Source: Corynebacterium sp. p3-SID1145
Lineage (GTDB): Bacteria > Actinomycetota > Actinomycetes > Mycobacteriales > Mycobacteriaceae
NCBI GenBank assembly: GCA_025144245.1
Contig: JALXXC010000003.1
Coordinates: 62,001 to 126,000 of the forward strand
Direction: 5' to 3'
DNA: 64,000 nt
Position 1 is the first letter of the stretch. The number at the start of each line of letters is the position of its first letter. Under the pieces are notes generated by a model. The model did no database searches. It was not told the origin of the DNA and saw nothing but the letters and a program-made list of their open reading frames with translations. Positions 52,234 to 61,450 of the stretch are shown here, in pieces. Both the position numbers and the translations under genes were made by a program.

Positions 52234-52310
52234 GTGGCCTGCCCCACTTTTGTGGCGTTTACCTGGGACTAACCGCTAGGCTTACCCTGAACCACTGAAA
52301 GGGAATGCCA

Positions 52311-52949
52311 ATGGCAGACAGAGAACTCAATAATGGACTTGATGTCCGTGACGCTGAAACCGACGAGCTGACGCGGCCGAACCGGAAGCCCTGGATCATC
52401 GCCCTCGCCGTCATCGCCGCGCTCGTGCTGCTCATCGCCGCGCTCGGCCCGACGCTCCGCGGGGCCTTCAGCGGCGGCGGGGACGAGGCTGAAGGGGCTC
52501 ACAATGAGGTGGATGTCCACTTCATCGGAATGATGGTGCCCCACCACCAGCAGGCGATCGACATGTCCGATGTGCTGCTCGAATCCGATGTCGACGACGA
52601 GCAGGTCCGCGACCTGGCGCAGCGCATCAAGGACGGCCAGGAGCGCGAGAACGAGCAGATGCGCGCCTGGGCCGACGAGTGGGGCATCCAGGACGACATG
52701 GAGATGCACTCGACCCACATCGCGAACGGCATGTTCCAGCCGGAAGAGCTCGAAGAATTCGCAACGTTGGAAGGCGACGAGCTTCGCACCACCTTCCTGG
52801 AGATGATGCACTACCACCACGAGCATGTCATCCCCATGACGCAGGACCAGATCGACAACGGCGGGTATGCCCCGCTGCGCGAGATGGCCCAGGAGATGGT
52901 CGACGTCCAGACCGCGGAAATGAAGGAGATGGAAGAGCTTCTCAAGTAG
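52311..52949 (+). CDS. DUF305 family membrane-anchored protein
   Basis: 212 residues. One N-terminal membrane anchor (WIIALAVIAALVLLIAALGP, about residues 29-48), then a histidine/methionine-rich helical domain: VDVHFIGMMVPHHQQAIDMS, EMMHYHHEHVIPMTQDQID. DUF305 proteins have a four-helix bundle with HH/MM motifs suggestive of copper or other metal binding at the cell surface. Start ATG 52311 preferred over 52305 from the AAAGGG spacing. Ends at a strong terminator. Confidence 0.88.
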   Translation: MADRELNNGLDVRDAETDELTRPNRKPWIIALAVIAALVLLIAALGPTLRGAFSGGGDEAEGAHNEVDVHFIGMMVPHHQQAIDMSDVLLESDVDDEQVRDLAQRIKDGQERENEQMRAWADEWGIQDDMEMHSTHIANGMFQPEELEEFATLEGDELRTTFLEMMHYHHEHVIPMTQDQIDNGGYAPLREMAQEMVDVQTAEMKEMEELLK

Positions 52950-52985
52950 CTGGCTCTGCTTCCCACTCCCCCTTCCACAACACAT

Positions 52986-53037
52986 AGCCGCTAGGTTCCG
53001 CACCCCCACAATGGTGGACGGAACCCAGCGGCTTTTC
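52986..53037. terminator. bidirectional terminator between DUF305 and pyc
   Basis: AGCCGCT-GGTTCCG pairs with CGGAACC-AGCGGCT (14 pairs, one opposed mismatch), followed by TTTTCTG on the plus strand. Lies between convergent genes. Confidence 0.88.
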
Positions 53038-53060
53038 TGTGTGCTCTGCGTCCGCGGTTC

Positions 53061-56000
53061 TTAGCGGATCACCGCGACGAGGTCGCCGCCCTCCACCTTG
53101 GTGGCCTGGGTGAAGGCGATGTGCTCGATCACGCCGTCCTTCGGGGCGGAGATGGATGCCTCCATCTTCATCGCTTCGATGGACGCGACCTGGTCACCGG
53201 CGGAAACGGTGTCGCCTTCCTTGACGGTTATGTTGACGACACCGGCGAACGGGGCGGCCACGTGGTTCGGGTTGCCCGGATCGGCCTTCTCCACATCTGC
53301 GACGGAGGACTCGGCGTTCTCGTCGCGGACCATCACCGGACGGATCTGACCGTTGACGTTGATGATCACGCGGCGCATGCCCTTCTCGTCCGGCTCGCCC
53401 ACTGCATCCAGGCGGACCACCAGCGGCGTCTGCTGCTTCTCCAAGTCGCCGAACCAGATCATGGTCTCCTCGCCCTCCTGGAGGCCGTAGAAGAACGTCT
53501 TGTCGGCGAGCTGGTCGGTGAAGCCGTAGGTGCGGCGGTGCTCCAGGAACTCGTTGTACTGCTTCGGGAACAGCAGCTTGTCCAGGCCGGCGCGGCGGAC
53601 ACGGTGGTTATCGGACTGCAAGTCCTGCGCCAGATCCTCCGGAACCTCGGTGAGTGCCGGGGTCTCCTTGCGGCCGCCGAGCGCGCGGTCGCGCAGCTCC
53701 GGCCAGCCTCCCGGAGGGGTGCCCAACTCGCCGCGGAGGAAGCCGATGACGGAATCCGGGATATCGAATTTCTGCGGATCCTGCGCGAACTCCTCCGGGT
53801 CCACGCCTGCGCCGACGAGGTGCAGAGCCAAGTCGCCGACGACCTTGGAGGACGGGGTCACCTTGGTCGGGCGGCCGAGCATCTCGTTGACAGCTGCGTA
53901 GTAGTCCTCGATCAGCTCGAAGCGGTCGCCCAGGCCCAGCGCCACGGCCTGCGTGCGCAGGTTGGACAGCTGGCCGCCCGGAATCTCGTGGCGGTAGACG
54001 CGGCCGGTCGGGCCCGGGATGCCGGACTCGAACGGAGCGTAGAGCTGGCGCACGCCCTCCCAGTACGGCTCGAGGTTGCTGACCGCCTCGAGGGACAGGC
54101 CCGTGTCGCGCTCGGTGTTGGCGAAGGCCGCGACGAGAGCGGACATGGACGGCTGCGAGGTGGTTCCGGCCAGCGGCGCCGACGCGACATCCACCACGTC
54201 CGCGCCGGCGTTAGCGGCGGCGAGGTAGGTGGCCAGCTGGCCGCCGGCGGTGTCGTGGGTATGCACGTGCACGGGCAGGTCGAAGCGCTCGCGCAGGGCG
54301 GAAACCAGCTTCGCGGCCGCCGCCGGGCGCATCAGGCCCGCCATGTCCTTGATCGCCAGGACGTGGGCGCCGGTGGCGACGATCTCGTCGGCCAGGCGCA
54401 GGTAGTAGTCGAGGGTGTACAGGTCCTCGTCCGGGTCCATCAGGTTGCCCGAGTACGCCATCGCCACCTCGGCCACGGCGGTCTGAGTGTCCAGGACGGC
54501 ATCGATGGCGGGGCGCATCTGGCTGACGTCGTTAAGCGCGTCGAAGATGCGGAAGATGTCCACGCCGGTCGATGCCGCCTCCTTGACGAATGCCTTGGTC
54601 ACGGAATCCGGGTACGGCGTGTAGCCGACGGTGTTGCGGCCGCGCAGCAGCATCTGGATATTCATGTTCGGCATCGCGTCGCGCAGCTCCTCCAGGCGCG
54701 TCCACGGCGACTCGTGGAGGAAGCGCATGGCCACGTCGTAGGTGGCGCCGCCCCACGCCTCGACGGAGGTCAGCTCCGGGGTGAGGTGTCCGACATGCTT
54801 CGCAGCGGCGACGAGGGTGTTCGTGCGCACGCGAGTGGCCAGCAGGGACTGGTGCGCGTCGCGGAAGGAGGTGTCGGTGACGCCGAGCGCGGTCTGGTTG
54901 CGCAGGTTCTCAGCCCACTTCTGCGGGCCGAACTCGCGCAGGTCGTCGCGCGCGCCGCGCGGGGTGGACTCGTAGTCCAGCGGCGGCAGCTTCTCGCTCG
55001 GACGGATATTCGTCGGGCGCGGACCGTTCGGCTGGTTCACCGTCACCCACGCCAGATAATCGAGGATGCGGCCGGCCTCGTCCGGGGCCGCCGGGGCCTC
55101 GAGCAGCAGCGGGTGGTCCGCGATAAAGCTGGTGGCGATGCGCTTGTTGATGAAGTCGGGCTCGCTGAGCAGCGCGCGCAGGAAGCCGATATTGGTGGAC
55201 ACGCCGTTGACGGAGAACTCATTGAGCGCGCGGCGGGCACGCGCCACAGCAGTTTCGAAATCCTTGCCGCGGCAGGTCATCTTGACCAGCAGCGAGTCGA
55301 AATTCGGGGTGATTTCACCGCCGACAGAAATGCTGCCGTCGAGGCGCACGCCGGCACCGCCCGGGGAACGGTAGCCGGTGATCACGCCGGAATCGGGGCG
55401 GAAGCCGTTGTTCGGGTCCTCGGTGGTGATGCGGCACTGCAGTGCGGCGCCGGTCACGGTCACGTCCTCCTGGCGCAGGCCCAGCTGCTCCAGCGTCGCG
55501 CCGGCGGCGATGTGCATCTGGGACTTCACGATGTCCACGCCGGTGACTTCCTCCGTCACCGTGTGCTCGACCTGCACGCGCGGGTTCATCTCGATGAAGA
55601 CGTGGTTGCCCTTCTCATCCACCAGGAACTCGACGGTGCCGGCGCCCTGGTAGTTGATGTGGCGGCAGAAATTCACCGCGTCGCTGCAAATCCGTTCGCG
55701 CTGCTCCTCGGTGATGTGCTGGGCGGGTGCGATCTCCACGACCTTCTGGTGGCGGCGCTGCACGGAGCAGTCGCGCTCGTAGAGGTGGATGACACCGCCG
55801 CTGGCGTCGCCGAGAATTTGCACCTCGATGTGCTGCGGGTTGATCACGGCCTGCTCAAGGTACACGGAGGCGTCGCCGAACGCGGCTTCGGCCTCGCGGG
55901 ATGCTTCAGCGGCCAGGGTCTTCAGGTCCTCCCGCTTTTCGACGAAGCGCATACCCCTTCCGCCGCCGCCCGAAACAGCCTTGACGAAGACGGGGAATTC

Positions 56001-56501
56001 GAAGCCGTCCGCCCACCCGACGAGTTCGTCGACATCGGTCGTTGCCTCGGAGTCCTTCAGCACCGGCAGGCCGGCCTCCTCGGCGGCGCGCACGGCGGCG
56101 GCCTTGTCGCCGGTCAAGTCCAGCGTCTCGGCGGTTGGGCCGATGAAGGTGATGCCGCGCTCGGCGCAGGCGCGCGCCAAGTCGGCGCGCTCGGACAGGA
56201 AGCCGTAGCCGGGGTAGATCGCATCCGCCCCGGTCTTCTCCGCCGCGCGGATGATCTCCTCGATGGACAGGTAGGCGCGGACCGGCTGGCCCTCCTCACC
56301 GATCTGCACCGCTTCGTCGGCGAACGGACGGTGGAAGGAGTGGCGATCCTCGCGCGGGTACACCGCGACGGTGTTTGCTCCCGTCTCAAAGGCCGCGCGG
56401 AAAGCGCGCACCGCGATCTCGCCGCGGTTGGCGACAAGAATCTTGTTGAATGTGGGCAGGTGCGCCGATTCGGTTCCGGCCGTGTGGTCAGGACCAGTCA
56501 T
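53061..56501 (-). CDS. pyc: pyruvate carboxylase
   Basis: 1146 residues. Biotin carboxylase ([58 protein letters not shown]), carboxyltransferase (VEAWGGATYDVAMRFLHESP; NMNIQMLLRGRNTVGYTPYP; VHVHTHDTAGGQLATYLAAA) and a C-terminal biotinyl domain with SIEAMKMEASISAP (Lys1112). Makes oxaloacetate from pyruvate, bicarbonate and ATP; the main anaplerotic enzyme with PEP carboxylase in corynebacteria. Start ATG 56501 after GGGGAG at 8 bases. Confidence 0.97.
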   Translation of the reverse strand: MTGPDHTAGTESAHLPTFNKILVANRGEIAVRAFRAAFETGANTVAVYPREDRHSFHRPFADEAVQIGEEGQPVRAYLSIEEIIRAAEKTGADAIYPGYGFLSERADLARACAERGITFIGPTAETLDLTGDKAAAVRAAEEAGLPVLKDSEATTDVDELVGWADGFEFPVFVKAVSGGGGRGMRFVEKREDLKTLAAEASREAEAAFGDASVYLEQAVINPQHIEVQILGDASGGVIHLYERDCSVQRRHQKVVEIAPAQHITEEQRERICSDAVNFCRHINYQGAGTVEFLVDEKGNHVFIEMNPRVQVEHTVTEEVTGVDIVKSQMHIAAGATLEQLGLRQEDVTVTGAALQCRITTEDPNNGFRPDSGVITGYRSPGGAGVRLDGSISVGGEITPNFDSLLVKMTCRGKDFETAVARARRALNEFSVNGVSTNIGFLRALLSEPDFINKRIATSFIADHPLLLEAPAAPDEAGRILDYLAWVTVNQPNGPRPTNIRPSEKLPPLDYESTPRGARDDLREFGPQKWAENLRNQTALGVTDTSFRDAHQSLLATRVRTNTLVAAAKHVGHLTPELTSVEAWGGATYDVAMRFLHESPWTRLEELRDAMPNMNIQMLLRGRNTVGYTPYPDSVTKAFVKEAASTGVDIFRIFDALNDVSQMRPAIDAVLDTQTAVAEVAMAYSGNLMDPDEDLYTLDYYLRLADEIVATGAHVLAIKDMAGLMRPAAAAKLVSALRERFDLPVHVHTHDTAGGQLATYLAAANAGADVVDVASAPLAGTTSQPSMSALVAAFANTERDTGLSLEAVSNLEPYWEGVRQLYAPFESGIPGPTGRVYRHEIPGGQLSNLRTQAVALGLGDRFELIEDYYAAVNEMLGRPTKVTPSSKVVGDLALHLVGAGVDPEEFAQDPQKFDIPDSVIGFLRGELGTPPGGWPELRDRALGGRKETPALTEVPEDLAQDLQSDNHRVRRAGLDKLLFPKQYNEFLEHRRTYGFTDQLADKTFFYGLQEGEETMIWFGDLEKQQTPLVVRLDAVGEPDEKGMRRVIINVNGQIRPVMVRDENAESSVADVEKADPGNPNHVAAPFAGVVNITVKEGDTVSAGDQVASIEAMKMEASISAPKDGVIEHIAFTQATKVEGGDLVAVIR

Positions 56502-56637
56502 GGATTTCTCCCCTAAAATAGATAGGTGCATTACCACCCAACGATTCTAAAGGCTGGGTGTGGCCGCGGCCCTGTGACCTCCACTACTCTTTCGGCTCAG
56601 CGCGCCGAGTGCACTCCGCGATCTGCCGCACAAATGA

Positions 56638-57000
56638 CTACGCTGCAGGTTCCCGAGCCCACCTATGAAGTCGCCCGCTCGAAGCGACAAAAAGGTAAAG
56701 AATAATTGGGTAGATTAGGGAAGCTAATGAGATTCCACCGTTAAAATACCCAATAACGCTAGGTATGTAAGCCACGAAGAATACGAGGAAAGACTTATTC
56801 ATGAAGTCTTTCGGAGCGTTTCGCGCATACTTTGGAACAAAGTAAAATAGTGGCCCAAAGACTATTGCATCAGTGACAAACCCTAACGCAGAGCCAACAC
56901 CAGATTCCGCGTTAACGATGCAAGAGTATGACAAACCTACAGCAGGTATTGACAGGGCCAGAAGCCATATGAGGTTAAGGCCCTTTTCCCTCTTTGTCAT
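56638..57000 (-). CDS. small integral membrane protein
   Basis: 120 residues, four predicted membrane segments: LIWLLALSIPAVGLSYSCIV, LGFVTDAIVFGPLFYFV, FLVVFFVAYIPSVIGYF-like stretch and LASLIYPIILYLFVASS. No family recognised. The start ATG 57000 is chosen because a perfect AGGAGG lies 10 bases upstream. AT-richer than pyc and lpdA on either side, which suggests recent acquisition. Confidence 0.65.
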   Translation of the reverse strand: MTKREKGLNLIWLLALSIPAVGLSYSCIVNAESGVGSALGFVTDAIVFGPLFYFVPKYARNAPKDFMNKSFLVFFVAYIPSVIGYFNGGISLASLIYPIILYLFVASSGRLHRWAREPAA

Positions 57001-57070
57001 TTCTGACAAACCTCCTGTCAACGTTGTCACGAATTGGGCCACCGCAGCGAGAGGACTATTTACGGCGAAA

Positions 57071-57120
57071 GTTTATACTTTTTATATTTCGCCGGGGGTT
57101 TATACAGCTTATATTTCCGC
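57071..57120. promoter_or_regulatory. two direct repeats GTTTATAC-N3-TTATATTTC in the gap below lpdA
   Basis: Copies at 57071-57090 and 57098-57117 match at 17 of 20 bases, 27 bases apart. The first also forms an inverted repeat CGGCGAAA...TTTCGCCG (57063-57093). Very AT-rich in a GC-rich genome; likely promoter/operator of the small membrane protein gene. Confidence 0.5.
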
Positions 57121-57141
57121 TCTACCTGGCCTTTTCGGCGC

Positions 57142-58548
57142 TTAGTTCAGGTCGGTCTTGTGCACCAGGCGGCGGGCGGCCTCGGTGATGGAGCCGGACA
57201 GGGACGGGTAGACGGCCATCGAGTTGGCCAGCTGCTCGACCGTGAGGTGGTTTGTCACGGCAATAGTCAGCGACAGGATCAGCTCGGAGGCGGTCGGGGC
57301 GACGATCACGCCGCCCAGCACCTGGCCGGAGCCCTTGCGGGCGAAGATCTTAACGAAACCGGTCTTCAGCGAACGCATCTTGGCGCGCGGGTTGGTGGCC
57401 AGGTCCAGCTTGATGATGTCGGCGGAGTACTCGCCGTTGTGGATCTGCGCCTCAGTGATGCCCACGGCGGCGATCTCTGGGCGGGTGAACACCGCGTTGC
57501 CGACGGTGCGGACGCGCAGCGGCTCCACGCCTTCCCCCAGAGCGTGGTACATCGCGATGCGGCCCTGCATCGCCGCGACCGACGCGAGCGGCATGAGGTC
57601 GGAGCAGTCGCCCGCGGCGTAGATGCCCGAGACATTGGTGCGGGAAACACGGTCCACGTGGATGTGGCCCGACGGGGTGACGTCCACGCCCTGGGATTCG
57701 AGCCGCAGGTCCTTCGTGTTCGGGATAGAGCCGATGGACATCAAGCAGTGGGAGCCGGTGATCTCCCGGCCGTCGCTGGTGCGCACAATCACGCCCTCGC
57801 CGGTGTTTTCCACGCTGTCCACGCGGGCATCCTTGACCAAGGTCACGTCGCGGTTGGACAGCACCTGCTCCAGCACGTCTGCAGCATCGGCGTCGTCGTG
57901 CGGGAGGATGCGGTCGGAGGAGCCGACCATGGTCACCTTCACGCCCAGCTCGGCGTATGCGGAGACGAACTCCGCACCCGTCACGCCGGAACCGACCACG
58001 ACGAGGTGCTCCGGCATCTCGATCAGGTCGTACATCTGCTGCCAGTTGAGGATGCGGCGGCCGTCCGGCTTCGCCTTCGGCAGCACGCGCGGGGAAGCGC
58101 CGGTGGAAATGAGGACCATGTCGCAGTCGATGGTCTCCACCGTGCCGTCTCTGAGCTCCACCTCGACGCGGTGGGTTGTGTGGCCCTCCTGCTTGGCGGC
58201 GAAGCGGCCGCGGCCGTTGACCACGCGGACACCTGCACGCTCGATCTGGGCGCGGATGTCGCGCGACTGCTCCGACGCCAGCGCGACGACGCGGTTGTTC
58301 AGCGCGGGGACGGATAGGTTCACATCGCCCAAACCGTGCTTGAGGCCCATGGCATCGGCGCGGCGGAGGTCCGTCTTGATGTTCGTGCCTGCGATAAAGC
58401 CCTTCGACGGAACGACATCGCGCAAGATGCCCGAGCCGCCGACGCCAAGGTCCTCGACCAACGTGATGTCCGCGCCGTAGGAACTGCCCACGAGAGCTGC
58501 CTCGTAGCCGCCCGGGCCGCCGCCGATGATCACGATCTTTTTGGACAC
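57142..58548 (-). CDS. lpdA: LpdA-like NAD(P)H:quinone reductase (flavoprotein disulfide reductase fold without the disulfide)
   Basis: 468 residues. FAD fold KIVIIGGGPGGYEAALVGSS, NAD fold HLVVVGSGVTGAEFVSAYAE, FAD end GIYAAGDCSDLMPLASVAAM, dimer domain ALSLSIA-type with VEQLANSMAVYPSLSGSITE. The usual GGTCxNxGCxPSK redox motif is replaced by GVGGSGILRDVVPSKGFIAG: no cysteine pair. This matches M. tuberculosis LpdA (Rv3303c), a quinone reductase, not a dihydrolipoamide dehydrogenase. Start GTG 58548 after AAGGAG. Adjacent to pyc as I recall in C. glutamicum. Confidence 0.9.
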   Translation of the reverse strand: MSKKIVIIGGGPGGYEAALVGSSYGADITLVEDLGVGGSGILRDVVPSKGFIAGTNIKTDLRRADAMGLKHGLGDVNLSVPALNNRVVALASEQSRDIRAQIERAGVRVVNGRGRFAAKQEGHTTHRVEVELRDGTVETIDCDMVLISTGASPRVLPKAKPDGRRILNWQQMYDLIEMPEHLVVVGSGVTGAEFVSAYAELGVKVTMVGSSDRILPHDDADAADVLEQVLSNRDVTLVKDARVDSVENTGEGVIVRTSDGREITGSHCLMSIGSIPNTKDLRLESQGVDVTPSGHIHVDRVSRTNVSGIYAAGDCSDLMPLASVAAMQGRIAMYHALGEGVEPLRVRTVGNAVFTRPEIAAVGITEAQIHNGEYSADIIKLDLATNPRAKMRSLKTGFVKIFARKGSGQVLGGVIVAPTASELILSLTIAVTNHLTVEQLANSMAVYPSLSGSITEAARRLVHKTDLN

Positions 58549-58674
58549 GCGTGTCTCCTTTTTGCGCTTCGCGTCTGCAGGGTTACCGGAAGACCACTGT
58601 AGCTGCCAGGCACACATGCCGCCGACCGGGCTGCCGGTAGAGACCAGAACGCTCGCTGAGCTGGGCTGGGTAGC

Positions 58675-59859
58675 TTAGAGCGAGGTGGACTCGGTAAGCC
58701 CACCCTCATAGCGCTCGACCAGGGAACCGAACAGGCGCACGCCGACGTCGATGCAGCGCTCGTCGACGATGATGTCTCCGCGGTGCAGATCGAATTTCGG
58801 GCCCGTGCCCTGCCAGCAGCCGAGACGGGCCATGGAGCCGGGCACGTGCTCGAGGTACCAGGAGAAATCCTCGCCGCCGCTCGACTGCGGAGCCTGCACC
58901 ACCGAATGCGGGTCGACCGACTGCGCGGCGCCCGCCAGGGCTGCGGTGGCCACGTCGTCGTTCATCACGGGCGGCACGCCGCGGGTGTAGGACAATTCGT
59001 ACTGGCAGCCGGTGGGGGCGACCACTGCGTCGATAAGCTCGCGCATGAGCGGCTCCAACGTGCGCCACGTGCCGATGTCCTGCGTGCGGATGGTGCCGGA
59101 GATGCGCCCCGTTTTCGGCACCGCGTTCGCCGCGAACCCGGCCTCGATCTGGCCGAAGACCAGCACAGTGCCCGTGCGCGGGTCGACCCGGCGCGAGAGC
59201 AGCCCCGGCAGCTGGGTGACCAGGCTGCCCAGGGTGTACACCACGTCCGAGGTCAAGTGCGGGCGCGAAGTGTGGCCGCCGGGGCCGGTGACATCGATAC
59301 GCAGCACGTCCGCTGCCGAGGTGATTGCGCCGGTGCGCACACCGACCTGGCCGACGCGCAGCTTCGGCTCAGCGTGAACGGCGTAGATGCTGGCCACCCC
59401 GTTCAGTCCGCCCCACTCGATCACGTCGCGGGCGCCGCCGTCCATCACTTCTTCAGCGGGCTGGAAGATGATGCGCACGCCGAACGGGAGGTCCATCTCG
59501 GACAGGGCGCAGGCGAGCGCCAGGCAGATCGTGGTGTGCACGTCATGGCCGCACGAATGCGAAATGCCCGGGGTGCGCGAGGCGAACGGCAGGCCGGAGA
59601 CCTCCTCGACCCGCAGTGCGTCGATGTCGGCGCGGAAGCCCAACCGCTCGTCGCTTTCCGGCCCCAGGTCCACGTACAGGCCAGTCTCGGGGAAGAGCTG
59701 CGGCTCGAGACCGCGCTCTTTCAGGATGCCGGCGATGAACTGGGTTGTCTCAATCTCCGCATGGGACAACTCCGGATGCGTATGCAGGTGGCGGCGCCAA
59801 CCGATAACCTCGTCGCGGTGCGCCGCCAACCATGCGTCCACCTGAGCCGCTAACCCCAC
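58675..59859 (-). CDS. M20-family amidohydrolase/peptidase
   Basis: 394 residues. Metal-site motifs: WRRHLHTHPELSHAEIETTQ, SHSCGHDVHTTICLALACAL, FQPAEEVMDGGARDVIEWGG, AVHAEP, and SSGGEDFSWYLEHVPGSMAR near the end. Typical of AbgB/HipO-type amidohydrolases cleaving N-acyl amino acids. Substrate unknown. Start GTG 59859 chosen for AAGGGGAA; an upstream GTG (59889) is possible. Upstream region carries paired TGTACA sites. Confidence 0.9.
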   Translation of the reverse strand: MGLAAQVDAWLAAHRDEVIGWRRHLHTHPELSHAEIETTQFIAGILKERGLEPQLFPETGLYVDLGPESDERLGFRADIDALRVEEVSGLPFASRTPGISHSCGHDVHTTICLALACALSEMDLPFGVRIIFQPAEEVMDGGARDVIEWGGLNGVASIYAVHAEPKLRVGQVGVRTGAITSAADVLRIDVTGPGGHTSRPHLTSDVVYTLGSLVTQLPGLLSRRVDPRTGTVLVFGQIEAGFAANAVPKTGRISGTIRTQDIGTWRTLEPLMRELIDAVVAPTGCQYELSYTRGVPPVMNDDVATAALAGAAQSVDPHSVVQAPQSSGGEDFSWYLEHVPGSMARLGCWQGTGPKFDLHRGDIIVDERCIDVGVRLFGSLVERYEGGLTESTSL

Positions 59860-59928
59860 GCTGCATTCCCCTTCCGCCTCGACGGGCACTATCGACGATC
59901 ATCTTCGCGTTAACGCTATGCGAGGAAG

Positions 59929-59952
59929 TGTACAACTAGACCAAGCTGTACA
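59929..59952. promoter_or_regulatory. paired TGTACA palindromes before the M20 gene
   Basis: TGTACA at 59929-59934 and 59947-59952, 18 bases apart, between the M20 gene and the XRE gene. Possible operator for the XRE regulator. Confidence 0.4.
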
Positions 59953-59988
59953 GACAGTCGGGGCGGAAAATTCTCTGCACCGCCCCCT

Positions 59989-60375
59989 TCACGCCAGCGG
60001 GGCGAAAGGCTGCGTATCCTCGGGGCGGACCGGCCAGGATAGCTTCGTGGACAATCCATGCCCCTTCTTCTCCACCGCCCGTTCGACTGCCTCCCAGCAA
60101 ATGCCACCGACTTCTTCCCCCGCGGCCGGCAGCAGCACGGCAGGCGGGACACGCAACGCATACGAGAGACGGTAAATCGTGCTCATCGTCGGATCCGACG
60201 TGCGTGCCCCTCCCGACTGGTTGCGCTCCAAGTTGGACACCACGCTGCGCGACAACCCCGCCAGCTCAGCCAGCCTGACCTGGCTGATCCCCCTCATGAC
60301 GCGCAGTTGCCGCAGGCGCGTGGACAGGCTGTACCCGAAACTCGCCCAGTGTGTTGACGGCAAAACGTCATCCAC
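59989..60375 (-). CDS. XRE-family transcriptional regulator
   Basis: About 128 residues. Helix-turn-helix LRQLRVMRGISQVRLAELAG, LSRSVVSNLERNQSG at about residues 20-55, then DPTMSTIYRLSYALRVPPAV and a C-terminal segment (AVEKKGHGLSTKLSWPVRPE) of unknown role. Lies between upp and the M20 gene on the same strand. Start GTG 60375; TTG a few codons upstream is an alternative, with GGGGGG before both. Confidence 0.82.
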   Translation of the reverse strand: MDDVLPSTHWASFGYSLSTRLRQLRVMRGISQVRLAELAGLSRSVVSNLERNQSGGARTSDPTMSTIYRLSYALRVPPAVLLPAAGEEVGGICWEAVERAVEKKGHGLSTKLSWPVRPEDTQPFAPLA

Positions 60376-60458
60376 CTTCAAGTCCCCCCTTAAGTTTTTA
60401 AGCTTTCTTTTAGATTGGAGGTTAGACCATAGGTGTGAGCCTTGCCACAATTAAATTT

Positions 60459-61094
60459 TTATAGGTGAATATTTCGCGGACCGTACAGACGGTCGCCCGC
60501 GTCCCCCAGCCCCGGAACGATGTACGCGTCGTCGTTCAGCGCCGGATCTACGGCCGCGGTAATCAGCCGCAGCGGCACCCCCATCTCCGCCAAACGGTCC
60601 ACGCCCGGTCGGGCCGAAACGACGCAAATCACCGTGATGTCGTCCGCGCCGCGGGCCGTCAGCAACTCGATGGCGTGCACGAGCGAACCACCTGTCGCCA
60701 GCATCGGGTCCACCAGGTACACCGGCTGGCCGGACAGGTCGTCGGGCAGCGCCTCCAGGTACGGCACCGGCTCATGGGTCTTCTCGTCGCGCGCGAGACC
60801 GATGAAGCCGACCTGCGCGTCCGGGATCATCGACAGCGCCGGATCCACCAGGCCCAAGCCCGCACGGATCACCGGCACAATGATCGGCGGATTCTTCAGC
60901 CGCGTGCCCTCCGCCGTGCCGACGGGCGTCGTGCAGTCGAAGGTCTCCGCCTCGAGGTCGCGCGACGCTTCGTACACGAGCATCGCCCCCAAGTCCGACA
61001 GGGCGGCGCGGAATCCCGAGTTGTTCGTGCGCTCGTCGCGCAAGCGGGTCAGACGTGCCTGGGCAAGCGGGTGGTCGATGATCGTGATCTCCAT
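60459..61094 (-). CDS. upp: uracil phosphoribosyltransferase
   Basis: 211 residues. Motifs: [40 protein letters not shown], and the PRPP loop [20 protein letters not shown], ending [11 protein letters not shown]. Salvages uracil plus PRPP to UMP. Start ATG 61094. Probably leads the upp-XRE-M20 series, though spacing of 83 and 129 bases allows separate promoters. Confidence 0.96.
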   Translation of the reverse strand: MEITIIDHPLAQARLTRLRDERTNNSGFRAALSDLGAMLVYEASRDLEAETFDCTTPVGTAEGTRLKNPPIIVPVIRAGLGLVDPALSMIPDAQVGFIGLARDEKTHEPVPYLEALPDDLSGQPVYLVDPMLATGGSLVHAIELLTARGADDITVICVVSARPGVDRLAEMGVPLRLITAAVDPALNDDAYIVPGLGDAGDRLYGPRNIHL

Positions 61095-61165
61095 AGCCAC
61101 CAATGCTATCGCGGAATTTTCCGTGCCGATGGAACCGGACGGGCGTCACGGCAGTCCAATAAGGC

Positions 61166-61450
61166 ATGCACATTTTGAATTTGGACACAGCCGCCACCGA
61201 AACCGACCTCGACTCACTGCGCGCCGACGCCGATGCCCTCTCGCCCACTTCCCTGCCGTCACTGCCGACGTCCGGTCCGCTCGCTGGGCTAGCTGCCGCA
61301 GTCACCAGCGCTGTCGCCGCCGCCAACGACCAAGCGGTCCTGCTCGGCGATGAGGCACGCCGGGTGGCGGACAACATGACGGTATTCAGCGGCAAGGCCT
61401 CGCTTATCGACGTCGCGGCGGCCCGCACCTTCCAAGGCGTCCTCCCATGA
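61166..61450 (+). CDS. small Ala-rich protein coupled to the NlpC/P60 gene
   Basis: 94 residues, helical and alanine-rich (AGLAAAVTSAVAAANDQAVL, LGDEARRVADNMTVFSGKAS), no signal peptide. It resembles the small helical partners of type VII (ESX-like) or EspC-type substrates in size and style, but no WxG motif is present. Its stop overlaps the NlpC/P60 start by 4 bases, so the two proteins are made together and may form a complex. Function unknown. Confidence 0.7.
   Translation: MHILNLDTAATETDLDSLRADADALSPTSLPSLPTSGPLAGLAAAVTSAVAAANDQAVLLGDEARRVADNMTVFSGKASLIDVAAARTFQGVLP

Noticed and set aside
53121..56516. 1131-codon open frame antisense to pyc
   Set aside because: Exactly mirrors the pyc gene in a GC-rich genome where antisense frames stay open; composition is Leu/Arg/Gly/Val-rich without motifs and no ribosome-binding site.
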